A DNA stretch of 49,525 nucleotides, from assembly GCA_904387305.1 (NCBI GenBank), contig CAJFLB010000016.1, forward strand, positions 1 through 49,525, in the 5' to 3' direction. This document shows positions 47,457 to 49,525 of this stretch, piece after piece. The DNA is from an uncultured Clostridia bacterium. Lineage in GTDB: Bacteria; Bacillota; Clostridia; TANB77; CAG-508. The notes beneath the pieces are model-generated. The model was not told where the DNA came from. It was given only the letters and a program-made list of their open reading frames with translations, and ran no database searches. The translations under genes were made by a program, and so were the position numbers. How positions within the stretch are numbered: the stretch's first letter is position 1; each line of letters starts with the position of its first letter.

Positions 47457-48248
47457 GTGGAATTTTTTGATAGTCATTGTCATTTAGATGATACAAGATT
47501 TGATGAAGATAGAGAAACACTAATACATGAAATTCAAAAAGCAGCAATTACTAAATTTGTATCTGCCGGATATAGTCTAGAAGCTTCAAAAAAAGGATTA
47601 GAATTATCAAAAAAATATGAATATATTTACACAACTTGTGGTATTTCTCCAAATGATATTCCACAAACAGAGGAAGTATTGTGGAAAGAGATAGATGAAA
47701 TTAGACATCTTGTGGAAAGTAATTTAAAAAGTAAAAAAATTGTAGCAATAGGAGAGATTGGATTAGATTATTATTGGGAAAAAGATTTACAAAGAAGAAA
47801 ATGGCAAAGACAAGCTTTTGTAAAACAAATAGAAATAGCAAATGAATTTGATTTGCCAATTGTGATTCATACAAGAGAAGCTGTCATGGATACATTAGAA
47901 ATATTAAAAGAAAACACCGTAGATAAAAAAGGGATATTTCATTGTTGTCCACTAAATCGAGAATTGGTGAAAGAAGCATTAAAAGTTGGTTTTTATATAT
48001 CTTTTGCAGGGCCTATTACTTTTAAAAATTCTAAAAATGCAAATGAAATCATAGAAATGGTACCAAATGATAAGATGCTAATTGAAACAGATAGTCCTTA
48101 TTTAGCACCAGAACCAGTTAGAGGCACAAGAAATGATCCTAGAAATGTGAAATTTATTGCACAAAAAATAGCAGATGTCAAAGGCATTTCATTAGAAAAA
48201 GTGGCTAAGATAACTTATGAAAATGCAAAAAAAATATTTAATATATAA
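47457..48248 (+). CDS. TatD-family metal-dependent deoxyribonuclease
   Basis: A cytoplasmic TIM-barrel hydrolase with 3'-5' exonuclease activity in characterised members. The metal ligands are seen in order: HCHLD (residues 6-10), GEIGLDYYW (~99-107), IHTREA, FHCC and ETDSPYL. The 263-residue length is normal. The start is GTG 47457, with TGGAGG 10 bases upstream. It lies between the dockerin and cohesin genes but has no obvious link to them; in other Firmicutes tatD usually follows metG. Confidence 0.93.
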   Translation: MEFFDSHCHLDDTRFDEDRETLIHEIQKAAITKFVSAGYSLEASKKGLELSKKYEYIYTTCGISPNDIPQTEEVLWKEIDEIRHLVESNLKSKKIVAIGEIGLDYYWEKDLQRRKWQRQAFVKQIEIANEFDLPIVIHTREAVMDTLEILKENTVDKKGIFHCCPLNRELVKEALKVGFYISFAGPITFKNSKNANEIIEMVPNDKMLIETDSPYLAPEPVRGTRNDPRNVKFIAQKIADVKGISLEKVAKITYENAKKIFNI

Positions 48249-48380
48249 AAAGTTTAGTATAAAAAATTTCAAAAAATATATTGAAAAATAAAATCATTTA
48301 TGCAATAATAAAAATATAGTATAAACTTATATTTTTATAGAATTTGTCAATACTAATAGAAAAATATGGAGGATAAACGT

Positions 48381-49193
48381 ATGAAAAAAATAACAATGAT
48401 GTCAATCATTTTCTTAGTGATTGTAGCATTTACGACACTTTCAATGGCAGCAGAAGGAGATAGTTTTACATTAAGCCTAGAACCAGTATCTAGTGAATTA
48501 ACAAGAGGAGAAACATTTGAAGTAAAAGTCTTTTTAGATGACATACAAGTGGTAAGTGGCGAACAAGGAATTGCAGGATATACAGCTAGGATAACATATG
48601 ATGAAAATATGCTAAGTTTGGAAAATGTATCTGCAAGTTCAGGTTGGGAAGCAATGGAAAATGAAGGAGCGGTAGTTGTTAATACATCAAATGCAGAAGT
48701 TGTAAAAGATAGAACAGAAACCATTATTATCACATTTAAAGTAAATGACAATGCAAGTATTGGAGATACAACAATAGGTATTGAAAATATAGAAGGAACA
48801 TCAATTGCTGAAACAATTGAAGGAACAGGAAGCAATGCAACAATACGAATTACAGAAGAACAAACACCAGAAGATGATAATAATCAGACTGGAAATGATG
48901 ATCAAGAAGGAAATAATGACCAAACAGGAAATGATGATCAAGAAGGAAATAATGATCAGACAAATAACGATGATCCTTCAGAAAACAATCAATCAGGAAC
49001 ATCAGACAATAGAAATAATAATGTAGGCAGACAAAATACAGTTGTTAATTCTACAAGTGGTGATAATACACAAAAATATCAAGGTTCTTTGCCATATGCA
49101 GGTATACAAAGATATATTGGTATAGCAGTCGTTATCGTATTGATAATAGGTGGTGTATGCTATTATAAGTATAGAAAATACAGAAAAGTTTAA
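48381..49193 (+). CDS. Wall-anchored single-cohesin protein
   Basis: A 270-residue protein with a signal peptide (1-24, ending LSMAAEG) and one cohesin domain (~27-155: FTLSLEPVSSELTRGETF, then GIAGYTARITYDENMLSL and a final TIGIENIEGTS). Cohesins bind dockerins. An Asp/Asn/Gln/Gly linker with a 12-residue repeat follows, and the C-terminus is SLPYAG, a hydrophobic helix and a Lys/Arg/Tyr tail, close to a sorting signal with Ala in place of Thr. The ATG at 48381 is preferred, since TGGAGG lies 7 bases upstream and the signal peptide begins there. It is a minimal anchoring scaffoldin, and the nearby LRR-dockerin protein is its obvious ligand. Confidence 0.86.
   Translation: MKKITMMSIIFLVIVAFTTLSMAAEGDSFTLSLEPVSSELTRGETFEVKVFLDDIQVVSGEQGIAGYTARITYDENMLSLENVSASSGWEAMENEGAVVVNTSNAEVVKDRTETIIITFKVNDNASIGDTTIGIENIEGTSIAETIEGTGSNATIRITEEQTPEDDNNQTGNDDQEGNNDQTGNDDQEGNNDQTNNDDPSENNQSGTSDNRNNNVGRQNTVVNSTSGDNTQKYQGSLPYAGIQRYIGIAVVIVLIIGGVCYYKYRKYRKV
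48888..48959 (+). repeat. Two tandem 36-bp repeats in the linker of the cohesin protein
   Basis: Two adjacent 36-base units (48888-48923 and 48924-48959) code TGNDDQEGNNDQ twice and differ at only a few bases. Such in-frame repeats let the linker change length by slippage. Confidence 0.85.
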
Positions 49194-49220
49194 TAAGAGA
49201 AAAATAAGAATAGATATTAA

Positions 49221-49263
49221 AAATTGAGATAGAAATGTAAAAGCATTTTATCTCAATTTTTTT
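49221..49263 (+). terminator. Intrinsic terminator after the cohesin gene
   Basis: AAATTGAGATA (49221-49231) pairs with TATCTCAATTT (49249-49259), with an inner AAATG/CATTT stem and a T-run. Confidence 0.8.
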
Positions 49264-49404
49264 GTCCATGTTAAATAAGGTAAAAGCTACCCAATTATTT
49301 TGTAACAATAATGTCATAAAGATTTAATATAATTGACTCAAAAAGCACACAAGAGCTTCCGTAGGCTAAGAGAGAAAGATGAAGTAACCTATCCAAATGC
49401 CATA

Positions 49405-49433
49405 TTTACAATAGAAGATCAGGTTTGTATAAT
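49405..49433 (+). promoter_or_regulatory. sigma-A type promoter of the gene at the right edge
   Basis: TTTACA at 49405-49410 and TATAAT at 49428-49433 are 17 bases apart, 70 bases before the ATG at 49503. The region 49264-49400 before it holds no gene. Confidence 0.65.
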
Positions 49434-49502
49434 AAAATAAGTAAAATAGATGAAATGTTATCACAAAAACTATGCAATATAAAAGGATAAAAGGGGGAGC
49501 TT

Positions 49503-49525
49503 ATGAAAGGAAAACGTTTTTTAAG
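49503..49525 (+). CDS. 5' end of a gene cut by the window edge
   Basis: An ATG with AAGGGGGAG about 6 bases upstream starts MKGKRFL. The basic start followed by hydrophobic residues would suit a signal peptide, but seven residues are too few to say more. Confidence 0.6.

Noticed and set aside
48805..49026. Plus-strand open frame inside the cohesin protein gene
   Set aside because: It is the alternative frame of a repetitive Asp/Asn/Gln linker and codes only Met/Ile/Lys/Glu low complexity.
49338..49400. c-di-GMP-I riboswitch
   Set aside because: CACAAGAGC and GGCTAAG resemble parts of the core, but the first GGCAAACC half and the tetraloop receptor are not seen, and a promoter lies after the segment.

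Overview
The window looks like a chromosomal segment of a low-GC, endospore-forming member of the Clostridia, probably an uncultivated gut-type lineage. The base composition is strongly AT-rich. Spore genes are present (spoIIE, a CotF-like coat protein, possibly the M23 peptidase), as is a rod-shape cluster (mreBCD, PBP2, minC). There are also very large Gram-positive surface proteins with C-terminal hydrophobic/KKK anchors. TGA is used as a stop, so the code is not the UGA=Trp code. No tRNA, rRNA, CRISPR array, transposase or phage gene was found.

Layout. 1-3.1 kb: prfA, a ZIP metal transporter whose frame is interrupted by a +1 shift, two small membrane proteins (DUF4870-like, DUF2752) and a promoter-driven structured leader or RNA. 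3.2-9.1 kb: pcrA, small spore-coat-like proteins, a truncated gene remnant, an M23 peptidase, convergent mecA and DUF4321. 9.2-15.6 kb: radC-mreB-mreC-mreD-PBP2-minC, with mreB interrupted by the same kind of +1 shift. 15.6-16.5 kb: two overlapping unknown genes on the minus strand. 16.8-36.4 kb: about 20 kb holding two tandem copies of a two-gene surface module, each a DUF11/SdrD-B protein followed by a thioester-domain adhesin. 36.9-42.8 kb: spoIIE, a WG-repeat protein, an unknown tail-anchored protein and acpS. 43.1-49.2 kb: a leucine-rich-repeat protein ending in a dockerin, tatD, and a small wall-anchored protein carrying one cohesin. A further gene starts at the right edge.

The observation I consider most important concerns the codon CGG. 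I checked every CGG triplet in the reading frames of the genes called here (about 15,000 codons). CGG falls in frame only twice, at 1942 (ZIP transporter) and 10116 (mreB). At exactly those two places the reading frame breaks, and skipping one base (TCT-C-GGA and CTT-C-GGA) restores a full-length conserved protein. This fits CGG being unread or very poorly read (no tRNA-Arg CCG) and acting as a +1 frameshift site, resembling the CUU-AGG-C site of yeast Ty1 and the frameshifts at unassigned codons in some animal mitochondria. The idea can be tested on the rest of the genome.

The second theme is covalent and non-covalent surface display. The two predicted thioester adhesins carry the Cys and Gln motifs of class I thioester domains and would be expected to bond to host or matrix amines. 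The LRR-dockerin and cohesin-anchor pair suggests a cellulosome-type plug and socket used to display a binding protein rather than an enzyme. None of the anchors is a canonical LPXTG; they read TPNTG, TPPTG, SIRTG, SVSTG and LPYAG. The intergenic spaces hold several long palindromes, including a GGGGACG repeat family resembling RAYT-associated REP elements and a near-perfect 60-bp inverted repeat.
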